This document shows positions 15,819-24,875 of a DNA stretch of 64,000 nucleotides, one piece after another. Source of the DNA: Anaerohalosphaeraceae bacterium. GTDB lineage: Bacteria; Planctomycetota; Phycisphaerae; Sedimentisphaerales; Anaerohalosphaeraceae. The first letter of the stretch is position 1. Every line of letters starts with the position of its first letter. The DNA lies in NCBI GenBank assembly GCA_035378985.1, contig DAOSUR010000013.1, positions 1-64,000 of the forward strand, in the 5' to 3' direction. Position numbers and translations under genes: made by a program. The notes beneath the pieces were generated by a model. The model worked only from the letters and a program-made list of their open reading frames with translations, was not told the origin of the DNA and did no database searches.

Positions 15819-16115
15819 ATGTCTGAAAAGAAAAAACGGTTTGCCGCCGACAGCCGGTTTTATCGCGGAGCAATGCGATGGATGGGTGTCGGATTCGAGT
15901 TTTTGATTGTTGTAGGTCTGTGTGTATGGGGGGGCTGGTGGCTGGATGAGTGGGAGGGGACTCGGCCGGGATGGATGATTCTCGGTTTTTTTGTCGGGTT
16001 TGGAATTATGCTGTACATTATGATTCAGCGAGCCCGCAAAGAACAGGCGCAGGAGGACGCCGAGAAAAAATCCGAATGGGAAGCGGAACTGAAAGACAAA
16101 GGACCGTCAGCGTGA
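15819..16115 (+). CDS. atpZ: AtpZ-like small membrane protein of the ATP synthase operon
   Basis: This encodes 98 residues with two transmembrane segments (FEFLIVVGLCVWGGWWLDEW and MILGFFVGFGIMLYIMI), a charged N-terminus and a Lys/Glu-rich C-terminal helix. Size, the two-helix layout with a WLD turn, and the position before atpI and atpB match AtpZ/AtpQ-type proteins thought to help assembly or magnesium/calcium supply of the F1Fo complex. Its stop overlaps the next start (GTGA). Confidence 0.75.
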   Translation: MSEKKKRFAADSRFYRGAMRWMGVGFEFLIVVGLCVWGGWWLDEWEGTRPGWMILGFFVGFGIMLYIMIQRARKEQAQEDAEKKSEWEAELKDKGPSA

Positions 16116-16549
16116 GTCAGAAAGGTCCCGTATCGGATTTCTTTTATTTTCACCCTCCGTGGGGACTTTTAACGGGGGTGGTTTTTTTTCTGCTGTTTGG
16201 GCTCTGCTTTCTGCAGCGTTGCAGTGAATTGGGCGGTCCGGAAGTAATTCGGGCCTGTCGGGCAGGCCGTTGGGCGGCAGCGGCAGCGGCGGCAGCAGGG
16301 CTGCTGCCGATGCTCAAGGGCTGGAGCCGGGACGGCTTTCGTTTCTTGAGGGGCTTTTTTGTCGGAGCGGCAATCCGCCTCGTATTGGCGTTCGGCGGGA
16401 TTTGCCTGCTGCTGTGGAGAACATCAATCCAGCCGTTGTGGCTGGTTGTTTTTTTTGGATTTTCGTATGGACTGTTTATGGCGGCGGAAACCGCTGTTGT
16501 TCTATGGCTTCTAAAAGCGGTTGTGTGGACTGAGGAAGATGCCGATTGA
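16112..16549 (+). CDS. atpI: AtpI/AtpR-like membrane protein
   Basis: This encodes 145 residues from the GTG at 16112, which overlaps the stop of atpZ by 4 bases. Four hydrophobic segments are visible (LLTGVVFFLLFGLCFL, WAAAAAAAAGLLPM, FFVGAAIRLVLAFGGICLLL, LWLVVFFGFSYGLFMAAETA). AtpI proteins are assembly factors for the c-ring. Sequence conservation is low in the family, so the call rests on topology and position directly before atpB. The start is supported by AAAGGA upstream. Confidence 0.65.
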   Translation: MSQKGPVSDFFYFHPPWGLLTGVVFFLLFGLCFLQRCSELGGPEVIRACRAGRWAAAAAAAAGLLPMLKGWSRDGFRFLRGFFVGAAIRLVLAFGGICLLLWRTSIQPLWLVVFFGFSYGLFMAAETAVVLWLLKAVVWTEEDAD

Positions 16550-17348
16550 TTCGTTTTTGGGATTGGTGAATGCTTCCGGCCAGCCGATGGAAGAGGTGGC
16601 CAGCAAGACCCTGTTTGTTCTGAAGGCAGGGTCGTATGAGATTCCATTCACCAATCATATGTTTATGATTATGCTTTCGGCGCTGGTGCTGATGATTCTG
16701 CTGCCGCTGGGGGCCAGACGTCCGGGGCTGGTGCCGCATGGATTTCGAAACGTGATTGAGACCATCTGTGTCTTTCTTCGGGAGGATGTGGCTCGGCCGT
16801 TTTTGAAAGAACGGACAGACCGGTATATCCCCTTTTTGTGGACGATTTTTTTCTTCATCCTGACGCTGAATCTGCTGGGAATTGTTCCGCTGGACCGAAT
16901 TTTCTGGCTGATTACGGGCAGGCCGAACTGGGGTGGAGCGGCGACGGCCAATCTGTATGTGACCGGAACGCTGGCGGTTTTTTCCTTTCTGCTGTTTCAT
17001 ATTGCCGGGATTCTGGAAAAGGGGCTTTGGAAATATCTGGCAACGCTGGCGCCGAAGGTCCCCTGGCCGATTCTTCCGTTTATGTTTGTGATGGAGCTGC
17101 TCAGCTCCTTTGTGCGGATGTTTTCGCTGGCCATACGACTGTTTGCCAATATACTGGCAGGCCATATTTTGCTGGCGGTTTTGCTCGGGTTTATTTTAAT
17201 CTATAAAAACTTTATGGTGGCGTCGGCCTCCATTATCGTGACGACGCTGATGAGTCTGCTGGAATTGTTTGTGGCTTTCCTGCAGGCGTATATCTTTACC
17301 TTTTTAACGACGATATTTATCGGTTTTTCGATTAGTGAGGAACACTGA
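16539..17348 (+). CDS. atpB: ATP synthase Fo subunit a
   Basis: This encodes 269 residues from the ATG at 16539, 11 bases inside the end of atpI; a TTG 18 bases earlier is less likely. It is a multi-spanning membrane protein. The key helix holds the essential Arg in MFSLAIRLFANILAGH, followed by LLELFVAFLQAYIFTFLTTI. It forms the half-channels through which ions reach the c-ring. The N-terminal loop is short, as in many bacteria. Confidence 0.93.
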   Translation: MPIDSFLGLVNASGQPMEEVASKTLFVLKAGSYEIPFTNHMFMIMLSALVLMILLPLGARRPGLVPHGFRNVIETICVFLREDVARPFLKERTDRYIPFLWTIFFFILTLNLLGIVPLDRIFWLITGRPNWGGAATANLYVTGTLAVFSFLLFHIAGILEKGLWKYLATLAPKVPWPILPFMFVMELLSSFVRMFSLAIRLFANILAGHILLAVLLGFILIYKNFMVASASIIVTTLMSLLELFVAFLQAYIFTFLTTIFIGFSISEEH

Positions 17349-17429
17349 ATGGTCGGTCCGCTTGCCGGACAAGACAGCCGACTCGAATAGAAATACGGAA
17401 ATCCGGATGTATGATGGAGGTACTTTCGA

Positions 17430-17705
17430 ATGACGGAAATGATGTCGATGATTCCGCTGATGCTTAGCGAGATAACGCTGGACGACAAGGCATTCGGCCT
17501 TCTGGGCGGTCTGCTGGGGGCCGGTTTGATTGTGATCGGTGCCGGACGAGGCATCGGTCAGCTGGCCGGCAGCGCTGTGGAGGCGATTGCCCGTCAGCCC
17601 GAAGCCGGCAACCGCATTTTTACAACGATGATTATTGCCGCGGCTCTGATTGAAGGTATTTCGCTGTTTGCTTTGATTATCTGTCTGCTGGCAGTGATGC
17701 GGTAA
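17430..17705 (+). CDS. atpE: ATP synthase Fo subunit c
   Basis: This encodes 91 residues, with GGAGG before the ATG. Two membrane helices are joined by the loop RQPEAGNR, and the ion-binding Glu is residue 75 (AALIEGISLFALI). The Gln in GIGQLAG is two residues away from the site used by sodium-type rings, and the residue after Glu75 is Gly rather than Ser or Thr. A proton-driven ring is therefore the better prediction. The N-terminus has an extra stretch of about 20 residues before helix 1. Confidence 0.95.
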   Translation: MTEMMSMIPLMLSEITLDDKAFGLLGGLLGAGLIVIGAGRGIGQLAGSAVEAIARQPEAGNRIFTTMIIAAALIEGISLFALIICLLAVMR

Positions 17706-17732
17706 CCGTCCGTTTCAGGCGTGAGGAAGCTT

Positions 17733-18347
17733 ATGAAGATTCACCCGGCCAAGGTGATGCTGCGGCTGCTTGTGGTGTGGAGCGGCTGGGCGCCGGTGTT
17801 GGCAAACACGGCCCAGACTGCAGCCGAAGAAGCAGAAAAAGAAGGGGTGTTCACAGGCTACTGGGGCGAGTCGTTCTGGACGCTCATCTGGTTTACGGTC
17901 CTGCTGATTGTGCTCTGGAAGTTTGCCTGGAAGCCGATTTTGGCGGGGCTGCGGAGCCGGGAAGAGCATATTGAGCGTCAGATTGCCGAAGCGGAGAAGC
18001 GCCGCCAGGAAGCCGAGCAGGTGCTTCAGGATTACCGGGCGCAGCTGATGGATGCCGAGCGGCAGGGACACGAAATCATCACCCGCCGAATTCAGGAAGC
18101 GGAGGAGAAGGCCCGCGAGATTCAGACGCAGACCCAGAAAGAGATGGAACGGATTCGTCTGCGGATGGAGGCGGACCTGGAGCGGGAACGCGCGGAGGCG
18201 GAACGGCAGCTGTGGGAGCAGGCGGCGGTGATTGTCCGGAAACTGGGCCGGGAGGTTTTTGGAAAAGTCCTTGATGAGGGCGACAATCAGAAACTGATAC
18301 AGGAAGCGATTGAACGGCTCCGGGAAGTGGAGCAGGGACAGTCGTAA
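17733..18347 (+). CDS. atpF: ATP synthase Fo subunit b
   Basis: This encodes 204 residues from the ATG at 17733, which follows GAGGAAG. The N-terminal segment up to about residue 27 looks like a cleavable signal peptide (ending VLANTA). A membrane helix follows (FWTLIWFTVLLIVLWKFAW), then a long charged coiled coil rich in Glu, Arg and Gln, which forms the peripheral stalk. A signal-like extension on subunit b is known from several bacterial groups. It is in canonical order between c and delta. Confidence 0.92.
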   Translation: MKIHPAKVMLRLLVVWSGWAPVLANTAQTAAEEAEKEGVFTGYWGESFWTLIWFTVLLIVLWKFAWKPILAGLRSREEHIERQIAEAEKRRQEAEQVLQDYRAQLMDAERQGHEIITRRIQEAEEKAREIQTQTQKEMERIRLRMEADLERERAEAERQLWEQAAVIVRKLGREVFGKVLDEGDNQKLIQEAIERLREVEQGQS

Positions 18348-18380
18348 GACCGTCGGCAGCGGCGGGCCGGAGAGCCCAAC

Positions 18381-18971
18381 ATGGCGGAAACAGCCCGACA
18401 TATTGTCCATGAAATCTACAGCGATGTGATTTTTGAACTGGCCGAGGAGACCGGCCGGCTGGATGAGGTGCTCTCCGACCTGCAGGCAGTCGGCAAGGTT
18501 CTGCGGGCTGAGCCGGAGTTTTTTTCCCTGCTGGTGTCGGCCAATCTGAGCGAGACCGAAAAGGTCGCCATGATTCGCCGGGTTTTTGCAGGCCGGGTGT
18601 GCCCGCTGGTGCTGGATTTTCTATGTGTGCTGGTGCGGCGAAACCGGCTGACGTTTTTGAACGGCATTGCTGGGCGGTACGAAGACCGCTATGACAGCGT
18701 GCGAAACCGAAAGCGCGTGGTGGTCACGCTGGCCAAAGAGCCCAGCGAGGCGGAAGTGGAGAAGCTGAAAGAGGAAATCCGCCGGGCCGTCCAGGCCGAG
18801 GTGAAACTGACGGTGAAGGTGGACCCGGAGATTCTCGGCGGGATTATCATTCAGAAAGGCGACCAGCGGATTGATCATTCGGTCAGGAATATTCTGGACC
18901 GTACGGTGAATGCGATTCTGGAGTACGGAAAGAATCGGCCGAGACCGTCGGCTCCGGAATCGCCAAAATGA
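18381..18971 (+). CDS. atpH: ATP synthase F1 subunit delta
   Basis: This encodes 196 residues of the OSCP/delta family: an N-terminal helical bundle (YSDVIFELAEETGRLDEVL), LDFLCVLVRRNRL in the middle and the C-terminal hallmark VDPEILGGIIIQKGDQRID. It links the peripheral stalk to the top of F1. A Pro/Ser-rich tail follows the family core. Confidence 0.92.
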   Translation: MAETARHIVHEIYSDVIFELAEETGRLDEVLSDLQAVGKVLRAEPEFFSLLVSANLSETEKVAMIRRVFAGRVCPLVLDFLCVLVRRNRLTFLNGIAGRYEDRYDSVRNRKRVVVTLAKEPSEAEVEKLKEEIRRAVQAEVKLTVKVDPEILGGIIIQKGDQRIDHSVRNILDRTVNAILEYGKNRPRPSAPESPK

Positions 18972-18994
18972 GTTGGAGATTGTGAGCAGCCAAT

Positions 18995-20518
18995 ATGAAG
19001 TTTGATATGACGGAAATCAGCGGACTGATTAAGGAAGAAATCCGCCGCTATCAGTCCAAGATTGAGGTCTCTCAGGTCGGGACCGTGCTGGAAGTCGGCG
19101 ACGGAATCGCTCGGATTTACGGGCTGGATTCCGTGATGGCCAATGAGATGCTCGAGTTCGAAGGCGGCGTCATCGGCGAGGCGTTTAACCTGGAAGAGGA
19201 TACGGTCGGGGCGGTGATTTACGGCGACCCGACGAAGGTGCAGGAGGGTTCGACCGTCCGTTCTACCGGGCGGGTGCTCTCGGTGCCGGTCGGGGAGGCC
19301 CTGCTGGGCCGTGTGGTGAACGCCCTTTGCGAGCCGGTGGATGGACTGGGGCCGATCGAGGCCGCCGGCAGGCGGTTTCTGGAGTTTCCGGCGCCGGGCA
19401 TCGCTCAGCGGCAGCCGGTTAAGGAGCCGCTGGCCACGGGTCTGAAAAGCGTAGATTCGATGATTCCCATCGGGCGGGGCCAGCGCGAACTGATTATCGG
19501 CGACCGGAAAACCGGCAAAACCGCCATTGCCCTCGACACGATTATCAATCAGAAGGGCAAGGGAGTCATCTGTGTGTATGTGGCCATCGGCCAGAAGGAA
19601 TCGACCGTAGCGGAGGTGGTGGCCACGCTCAAGGAGCACGGCGCGATGGCCTACACGGTCGTCGTGACAGCCTCAGCGTCTGAGAGTGCGGCGATGCAGT
19701 ATGCCGCCCCCTATACCGGCACGGCGATTGCCGAATATTTTATGTATGAGAAAAAAGGCCATACCCTGTGTGTGTATGATGACCTCAGCAAGCATGCGGT
19801 GGCCTATCGGGAATTGAGTCTGCTCCTGCGGCGGCCGCCCGGACGCGAGGCGTATCCGGGGGATATTTTTTATCTGCACAGCCGGCTTCTGGAACGCAGC
19901 GCCAAGCTCTCGGCGGAGCTGGGCGGCGGCTCGCTGACGGCCCTGCCGATTGTGGAGACCCAGGAAGGGCAGGTGTCCGCCTATATTCCCACGAATATCA
20001 TTTCGATTACGGACGGGCAGATTTACCTTCAGCGGGACCTGTTTTTGGCGGGGATTCGTCCGGCGATTGATGTGGGCATCAGCGTCAGCCGCGTCGGCGG
20101 TGATGCTCAGCCGCAGGCGATGAAAAAGGTCGCTCCGAAACTGCGTCTGGATCTGGCGGCGTTTCGCGAACTGCAGGATTTCGCCCGGCTGGGAACGGAG
20201 CTGGATGAAGCGGCCCAGCGGCAGCTGGACCGCGGATACCGGATGGTGGAGATTCTCAAGCAGAAGCAGTTTGCCCCGCTGACGGTCGGTCAGGAGGTGG
20301 TGAGCATTCTGGCCGGAACCAGCGGAGCCGTGGATGAGATTGAAGTCTCCCGCGTGGGCCATTTCATTGAAGAACTGCTGACGTGGATGAAGCTGGAGGC
20401 GCCGGAGTATATTGACAACATCGACCGCACCGGGCAGCTGACCGATGCACAGGTCGAGGAGCTCAAAGAAGCCATTCAGACGTTTAAGATGATTTATAAA
20501 TTTTCATACGGCGGATAA
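18995..20518 (+). CDS. atpA: ATP synthase F1 subunit alpha
   Basis: This encodes 507 residues, the usual length. The Walker A motif is GDRKTGKT at 169-176, where most alpha subunits have Gln in place of Lys172. The family signature PAIDVGISVSRVGGDAQ and the arginine finger within that region are present. Alpha carries the non-catalytic nucleotide sites and contributes the finger to the catalytic sites of beta. Its position between delta and gamma is canonical. Confidence 0.96.
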   Translation: MKFDMTEISGLIKEEIRRYQSKIEVSQVGTVLEVGDGIARIYGLDSVMANEMLEFEGGVIGEAFNLEEDTVGAVIYGDPTKVQEGSTVRSTGRVLSVPVGEALLGRVVNALCEPVDGLGPIEAAGRRFLEFPAPGIAQRQPVKEPLATGLKSVDSMIPIGRGQRELIIGDRKTGKTAIALDTIINQKGKGVICVYVAIGQKESTVAEVVATLKEHGAMAYTVVVTASASESAAMQYAAPYTGTAIAEYFMYEKKGHTLCVYDDLSKHAVAYRELSLLLRRPPGREAYPGDIFYLHSRLLERSAKLSAELGGGSLTALPIVETQEGQVSAYIPTNIISITDGQIYLQRDLFLAGIRPAIDVGISVSRVGGDAQPQAMKKVAPKLRLDLAAFRELQDFARLGTELDEAAQRQLDRGYRMVEILKQKQFAPLTVGQEVVSILAGTSGAVDEIEVSRVGHFIEELLTWMKLEAPEYIDNIDRTGQLTDAQVEELKEAIQTFKMIYKFSYGG

Positions 20519-20542
20519 AGACGACGGAAACGCAGTCGGCCT

Positions 20543-21439
20543 ATGGCACATGCCCGTCAAATTTTAGCGCGGCGGAGAGCCGCCCAGAATATTTCGAAGG
20601 TGACCGGCACGATGGAAACCATCAGTGCGGTGCGCTATCGGCAGTACTATCACCAGTGGGCGGAGGGACTGGCGTTTTATGATGCCCTGGCTCAGATGGC
20701 GTATCTGATGTTCACGGCGGAAAAGCCGATGGACCATCCGCTGATGAGGCCGCCGACATCCAAAACGCAGGCGCTGCTGGTTATCGGTTCCGACCGGGGT
20801 CTGTGCGGGGCCTACAACAATGATTTGTTTCGCTTGCTGGACACGCATCTGAAAATGGCCAAAAAATTCGGGCGAACCCTGCAGATTTACGTCAAAGGCC
20901 GCAAGGTGCTCGGCTTTCTGGACCATTTGAAAATCAGGCCCGCAAAAGTGTATACCGAATTTGCCGAGGTGCCCACTGCCGCTCAGGCCAATGAAATCGG
21001 TGATTTCTTTTTGAAAGAGTATCTGGAGGGGCGTATCGGACGGCTGGGGATTGTTTATAACCGGTTTTATTCCCCCGCCAGCCAGAAGGCCCAGACGCTT
21101 ACGGTGCTGCCGGTGGCGGATTTGATTGACGACCTGACTACACGCTCTACGATTATCTGGCCGTGGGAGCAGAACTTTGAGGATTTTCTGCTGAGCCCCT
21201 CCGGCGAGGAGATTTTTCAGACACTTTCCGAAATGATTGTTCGCACCTCGATTCTGGGCTGTTTCATCGAGGCGGCCGCCAGTGAGCATCTGTCGCGGGT
21301 GGTCACGATGCGCAATGCCAGCGACAACGCCGATGAAATGATTGCCGAATTGACGAAAGAATACAACCGGGCCCGACAGGGCCAGATTACAACGGAACTG
21401 CTGGATATTGTCAGCGGAATGAATGCAATGAAGTCCTAA
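20543..21439 (+). CDS. atpG: ATP synthase F1 subunit gamma
   Basis: This encodes 298 residues. The N-terminal coiled-coil strand (ILARRRAAQNISKVTGTMET) and the C-terminal one (MRNASDNADEMIAELTKEYN) that form the central shaft are clear, with GSDRGLCGAYNND between them. It rotates inside the alpha/beta hexamer. The length is normal. Confidence 0.95.
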   Translation: MAHARQILARRRAAQNISKVTGTMETISAVRYRQYYHQWAEGLAFYDALAQMAYLMFTAEKPMDHPLMRPPTSKTQALLVIGSDRGLCGAYNNDLFRLLDTHLKMAKKFGRTLQIYVKGRKVLGFLDHLKIRPAKVYTEFAEVPTAAQANEIGDFFLKEYLEGRIGRLGIVYNRFYSPASQKAQTLTVLPVADLIDDLTTRSTIIWPWEQNFEDFLLSPSGEEIFQTLSEMIVRTSILGCFIEAAASEHLSRVVTMRNASDNADEMIAELTKEYNRARQGQITTELLDIVSGMNAMKS

Positions 21440-21455
21440 AGCAGAGACAAAACCG

Positions 21456-22874
21456 ATGGAAAATATTGGACGAATCATCCAAATCATCGGAAGCACGTTT
21501 GAAGCGGAGTTTCCGGTGGAGCGGATTCCGGGGATATATTCGGCCCTGGAGGTTCGCGGGACATTTGAAGGCAGGCCGCTTCGTCTGGTGGGCGAGGTGC
21601 AGCAGCATCTGGGCGGGGGCCGTGTGCGGGCGGTGGCACTGGGCTCGACGATGGGGCTACGACGCGGGATGGAAGTGCTGGATACCGGCGGGCCGCTTCA
21701 GGTGCCGGTCGGCAAGGAAACCCTGGGCCGGGTGTTTAATCTGCTCGGGGAGCCCATTGACGGCAAGGGACCGATTGAGGTTAAACAGAAGCGTCCGATT
21801 CACCGCAAGCCCCCCAAATTCACGGAACTGTCCGCCAAGTCGGAGATGTTCGAAACGGGCATCAAGGTGATTGATTTGCTCTGTCCGTTTGTTCGCGGCG
21901 GCAAGACAGGTCTGTTCGGCGGGGCGGGAGTCGGCAAGACCGTGATTATTCAGGAACTGATTGCCCGCATTGCGACTCAGCACGGCGGCTTTTCGGTGTT
22001 CGCCGGGGTCGGCGAGCGGACTCGTGAAGGCAATGACCTGTGGCTGGAGATGCAGCGGACCCGCATCGGCAGTACGGACTCGACGGTGCTGGACAACACC
22101 TGTCTGGTTTTCGGCCAGATGAATGAGCCGCCGGGGGCGCGTCTGCGGGTGGCTTTGACGGGCCTGACGATGGCGGAGGCCCTCTGCGAGATGGGCGGCG
22201 AGACGCTGCTGTTTATTGACAACATTTTCCGGTTTTCGCAGGCCGGCTCGGAGGTGTCGGCGCTGCTGGGGCGAATTCCGAGTGCGGTGGGCTATCAGCC
22301 GACGCTGGCCAGCGAGATGGGCCAGCTGCAGGAGCGGATTGCTTCGACGGCTTACGGGGCGATTACCTCCGTGCAGGCGGTGTATGTGCCGGCCGATGAC
22401 CTGACCGACCCGGCGCCGGCGACGACATTTACCCATTTGGACTCCTCGGTAGTTTTGTCCCGTCGCATTACGGAAAAGGGCATCTATCCGGCGATTGATC
22501 CGCTGGAAAGCACCAGCCGAATCCTCGACCCGAACATCGTCGGGCAGGAACATTACGATACGGCCCAGCGGGTGCTCGAATACCTCCAGCGCTATCACAG
22601 TCTGCAGGATATTATTGCGATTCTGGGGATTGATGAACTCAGCCGTGAAGACCGTCAGATTGTCAGCCGGGCGCGGCGTCTGGAGCGGTTCTTCTCTCAG
22701 CCGTTTATCGTGACCCGTCAGTTTACCGGCCTGGAGGGCAAGTATGTGAGCACCGCCGATACCGTCCGCAGCTGCCGGGAAATCTGTGAAGGCCGCTGGG
22801 ACCACCTGCCCGAGCAGGCCTTTTTGTACATCGGAGCGGTGGAAGAGGCCCAGGAAAAGGCCGCGAAAGCGTAA
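21456..22874 (+). CDS. atpD: ATP synthase F1 subunit beta
   Basis: This encodes 472 residues. Walker A GGAGVGKT is at 155-162, the catalytic Glu is in GVGERTREGNDL, Walker B is LLFIDNIFRF, and the family signature around PAIDPLESTSR is present. The loop usually written DELSEED reads DELSRED here. It carries the catalytic sites for ATP synthesis. Confidence 0.96.
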   Translation: MENIGRIIQIIGSTFEAEFPVERIPGIYSALEVRGTFEGRPLRLVGEVQQHLGGGRVRAVALGSTMGLRRGMEVLDTGGPLQVPVGKETLGRVFNLLGEPIDGKGPIEVKQKRPIHRKPPKFTELSAKSEMFETGIKVIDLLCPFVRGGKTGLFGGAGVGKTVIIQELIARIATQHGGFSVFAGVGERTREGNDLWLEMQRTRIGSTDSTVLDNTCLVFGQMNEPPGARLRVALTGLTMAEALCEMGGETLLFIDNIFRFSQAGSEVSALLGRIPSAVGYQPTLASEMGQLQERIASTAYGAITSVQAVYVPADDLTDPAPATTFTHLDSSVVLSRRITEKGIYPAIDPLESTSRILDPNIVGQEHYDTAQRVLEYLQRYHSLQDIIAILGIDELSREDRQIVSRARRLERFFSQPFIVTRQFTGLEGKYVSTADTVRSCREICEGRWDHLPEQAFLYIGAVEEAQEKAAKA

Positions 22875-22889
22875 AATGAAGGCCGCAGT

Positions 22890-23342
22890 ATGGTGGAACT
22901 GACGCACGGATTATTTCGGGTGATTCTGCTGACGCCCAGGGCCAAACTGCTGGACTGCCGCGCCGGCTCGCTGGTTGTGCCGGCTCATGACGGCCAGCGC
23001 GGGATTCTGCGCAATCACTGCCCGATGCTGGCCAAACTGACGCTGGGGATTCTGGAGGTTCGACAGATATTGGATCGGCCCGATGCCTTTTATATTATCG
23101 AGGGCGGGTTTGTCCGCGTGACGGAAAACCATGTGACCGTGCTGGCGTATGATGCGATGACCTTTGAGGGGATGGAGCCCTCCCAGGTTCAGCAGCTCAT
23201 TTCCGATGCCCAATCCGTACTGGTAGGAAAGGAGTATATCCGCACCCAGCGGGGGCAGGTTGATGTTCGCCGTTCCCGGCTGATTGTGCGGATGGCTCAA
23301 TTAGCCGGCATCGAAACAACCCTGGCCGAATCTCCCTCGTAA
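22890..23342 (+). CDS. atpC: ATP synthase F1 subunit epsilon
   Basis: This encodes 150 residues. The N-terminal beta sandwich is recognisable (VVPAHDGQRGILRNHCPML, then YIIEGGFVRVTENHVTVLA), and a C-terminal helical part follows. It couples rotation and may inhibit hydrolysis. It is the last canonical gene of the ATP synthase set. Confidence 0.92.
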   Translation: MVELTHGLFRVILLTPRAKLLDCRAGSLVVPAHDGQRGILRNHCPMLAKLTLGILEVRQILDRPDAFYIIEGGFVRVTENHVTVLAYDAMTFEGMEPSQVQQLISDAQSVLVGKEYIRTQRGQVDVRRSRLIVRMAQLAGIETTLAESPS

Positions 23343-23414
23343 ACACGGGGGTTTTCGATTGCTTTTCGGGGGGGCAAACGGTACGATGTTTCTCTCGGAA
23401 AACCGGGAGTGCCT

Positions 23415-23717
23415 ATGTCGGGAAAGCAGCGGAAAAAACCGGACAAAGCGAGCTCTTTATCGGTGGAAGAGTTCGTCCGGCATTTGAGCCAGGAGCACCG
23501 GATGCTGGTGATTCTGAAAGCCCAGTTGTACGGTGGCGATTGGGAGCCGATGCTGGAGGATTTGCAGAACCGGCTGGAGGGAAAACCCTATATTTTCAAG
23601 CTGGTTAACCGGATTCAGGATGACATCGAACGAATCCGGCAGCTGCGCCAGTTTGAGCAGGAGCACGGCATTGACCTGGCGGATTATGTGCAGTTGGATG
23701 AAACGCGAGAGGAGTAA
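23415..23717 (+). CDS. Small protein of unknown function downstream of atpC
   Basis: This encodes 100 residues, with GGAG six bases before the ATG at 23415. It is highly charged and helical, with no membrane segment or signal: a basic start (KQRKKPDK), LSVEEFVRHLSQEHRMLVIL and a coiled-coil-like stretch KLVNRIQDDIERIRQLRQFE. It lies in line with the ATP synthase genes and only 3 bases before the next gene, so it shares their transcript. I do not recognise the family. Confidence 0.65.
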   Translation: MSGKQRKKPDKASSLSVEEFVRHLSQEHRMLVILKAQLYGGDWEPMLEDLQNRLEGKPYIFKLVNRIQDDIERIRQLRQFEQEHGIDLADYVQLDETREE

Positions 23718-23720
23718 TCG

Positions 23721-24854
23721 ATGACTATTTTCGGAGTATGGAAGTCCCGTCGACTTTTGCTGACAGGGACCTTTGTATTGTTTTGGATGACGGCGGCCGG
23801 GGTGCGGGCGGAGTCGGCGGAACCGCTGATTTCACCGCGTCTGCTCTCGGAGACCGGGCTGAAATCGAGCTGGCAGATTCAGCTGCCGGTAAAAACCGGG
23901 GTGTCCGAAAAAGTGGAGCGGGTATTTGTTTTGGATTCGTATCTGATTGTTCTGACCAATCGCAATTATCTGTTCTGTCGAAATCGTCAGGACGGTACGG
24001 AGTGTTTTCAGATGCAGGTGGCGGAGGAGCGCCTGCCGATGGTGGAGCCGCTGTTTCTGGATAACCGTCTGTATTTTCTGTTCGGCAGCCGGCTGGTGGT
24101 GCTGGACCCTGCCGGCGGGACGGTTGTTCGAAAACAGGACCTCGGAGAGGCGGCGGCCGGCCGGGGCGTCTGTTTGGCCAAGAATGACCGGTTTATGTAT
24201 GTGGCCGGCGTGGATCGGCGCGTTCATGCCTACCAGCTGCAGAAAGACGGCGATTATGTCAAACTGTTCAGTGCAACGGCGGAGGATGATTCGATTATTA
24301 CATCTGTTCTGGCAACAAACGAGCAGGTGTTTTTTGCAGCGGCCGGCGGGGCGGTCACGGCGATGAAGACGGATGAGCCGGTTAAGCTGTGGCAGTATAA
24401 TTGTTCCGGAGCGATTACTGCCGCCCTTGTGCTGGATTCAGGGGCGATTTATGCAGGCGGGGAGGATACCAAGCTGTATAAAATCAATGCGGCAACGGGC
24501 CGTCTGATGTGGTCAATGCCGTTTTTTGCGGGCGAAAAGATTCGACAGCCCCCCATCGTCGGGCAGCGTCTGGTGTATCTGAATGCCGGGCGGAATGGAC
24601 TGTACGGTGTGTCGAAGGACAGCGGGCGGGAAGTTTGGAACGTGCCGAACGGTCAGCTGCTGCTTTGCGAATCGCAGGAGCGGGCATACGTCTTTGCTCA
24701 GCCGGGCCTGATTGTGGTGATGAACAACACAACGGGCCGGCCGCTGTTTTCTCTCAATGCCGCGGCGGTTCGGCTGGGGGCGGTCAATCTGAAAGACAAT
24801 CAAATCTATCTGGCGGATGAAGAGGGGCGCGTGGTCTGTTTGTCTGCGCCGTAA
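23721..24854 (+). CDS. Exported PQQ-like beta-propeller protein
   Basis: This encodes 377 residues. A signal peptide is visible (ending GVRAES). The body consists of repeats such as LYKINAATGRLMWSMPF and GLYGVSKDSGREVWNVPNG, typical of PQQ-like/BamB-like propeller blades. No catalytic residues of quinoprotein dehydrogenases are evident, so it is more likely a scaffold or envelope-assembly factor. It is tightly spaced after the small unknown gene and 21 bases before purH. Confidence 0.75.
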   Translation: MTIFGVWKSRRLLLTGTFVLFWMTAAGVRAESAEPLISPRLLSETGLKSSWQIQLPVKTGVSEKVERVFVLDSYLIVLTNRNYLFCRNRQDGTECFQMQVAEERLPMVEPLFLDNRLYFLFGSRLVVLDPAGGTVVRKQDLGEAAAGRGVCLAKNDRFMYVAGVDRRVHAYQLQKDGDYVKLFSATAEDDSIITSVLATNEQVFFAAAGGAVTAMKTDEPVKLWQYNCSGAITAALVLDSGAIYAGGEDTKLYKINAATGRLMWSMPFFAGEKIRQPPIVGQRLVYLNAGRNGLYGVSKDSGREVWNVPNGQLLLCESQERAYVFAQPGLIVVMNNTTGRPLFSLNAAAVRLGAVNLKDNQIYLADEEGRVVCLSAP

Positions 24855-24875
24855 TTTTTTGAGGAAATGATTTCG

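Noticed and set aside
21657..22907. 416-codon minus-strand frame
   Set aside because: It is antisense to atpD; the composition (rich in His, Arg and Gln) is that of a complementary strand.
15819..23342. Possibility of a sodium-type N-ATPase operon
   Set aside because: Gene order is the canonical F-type (a, c, b, delta, alpha, gamma, beta, epsilon), delta is present, and subunit c lacks the sodium-binding Gln position and the Ser after Glu.
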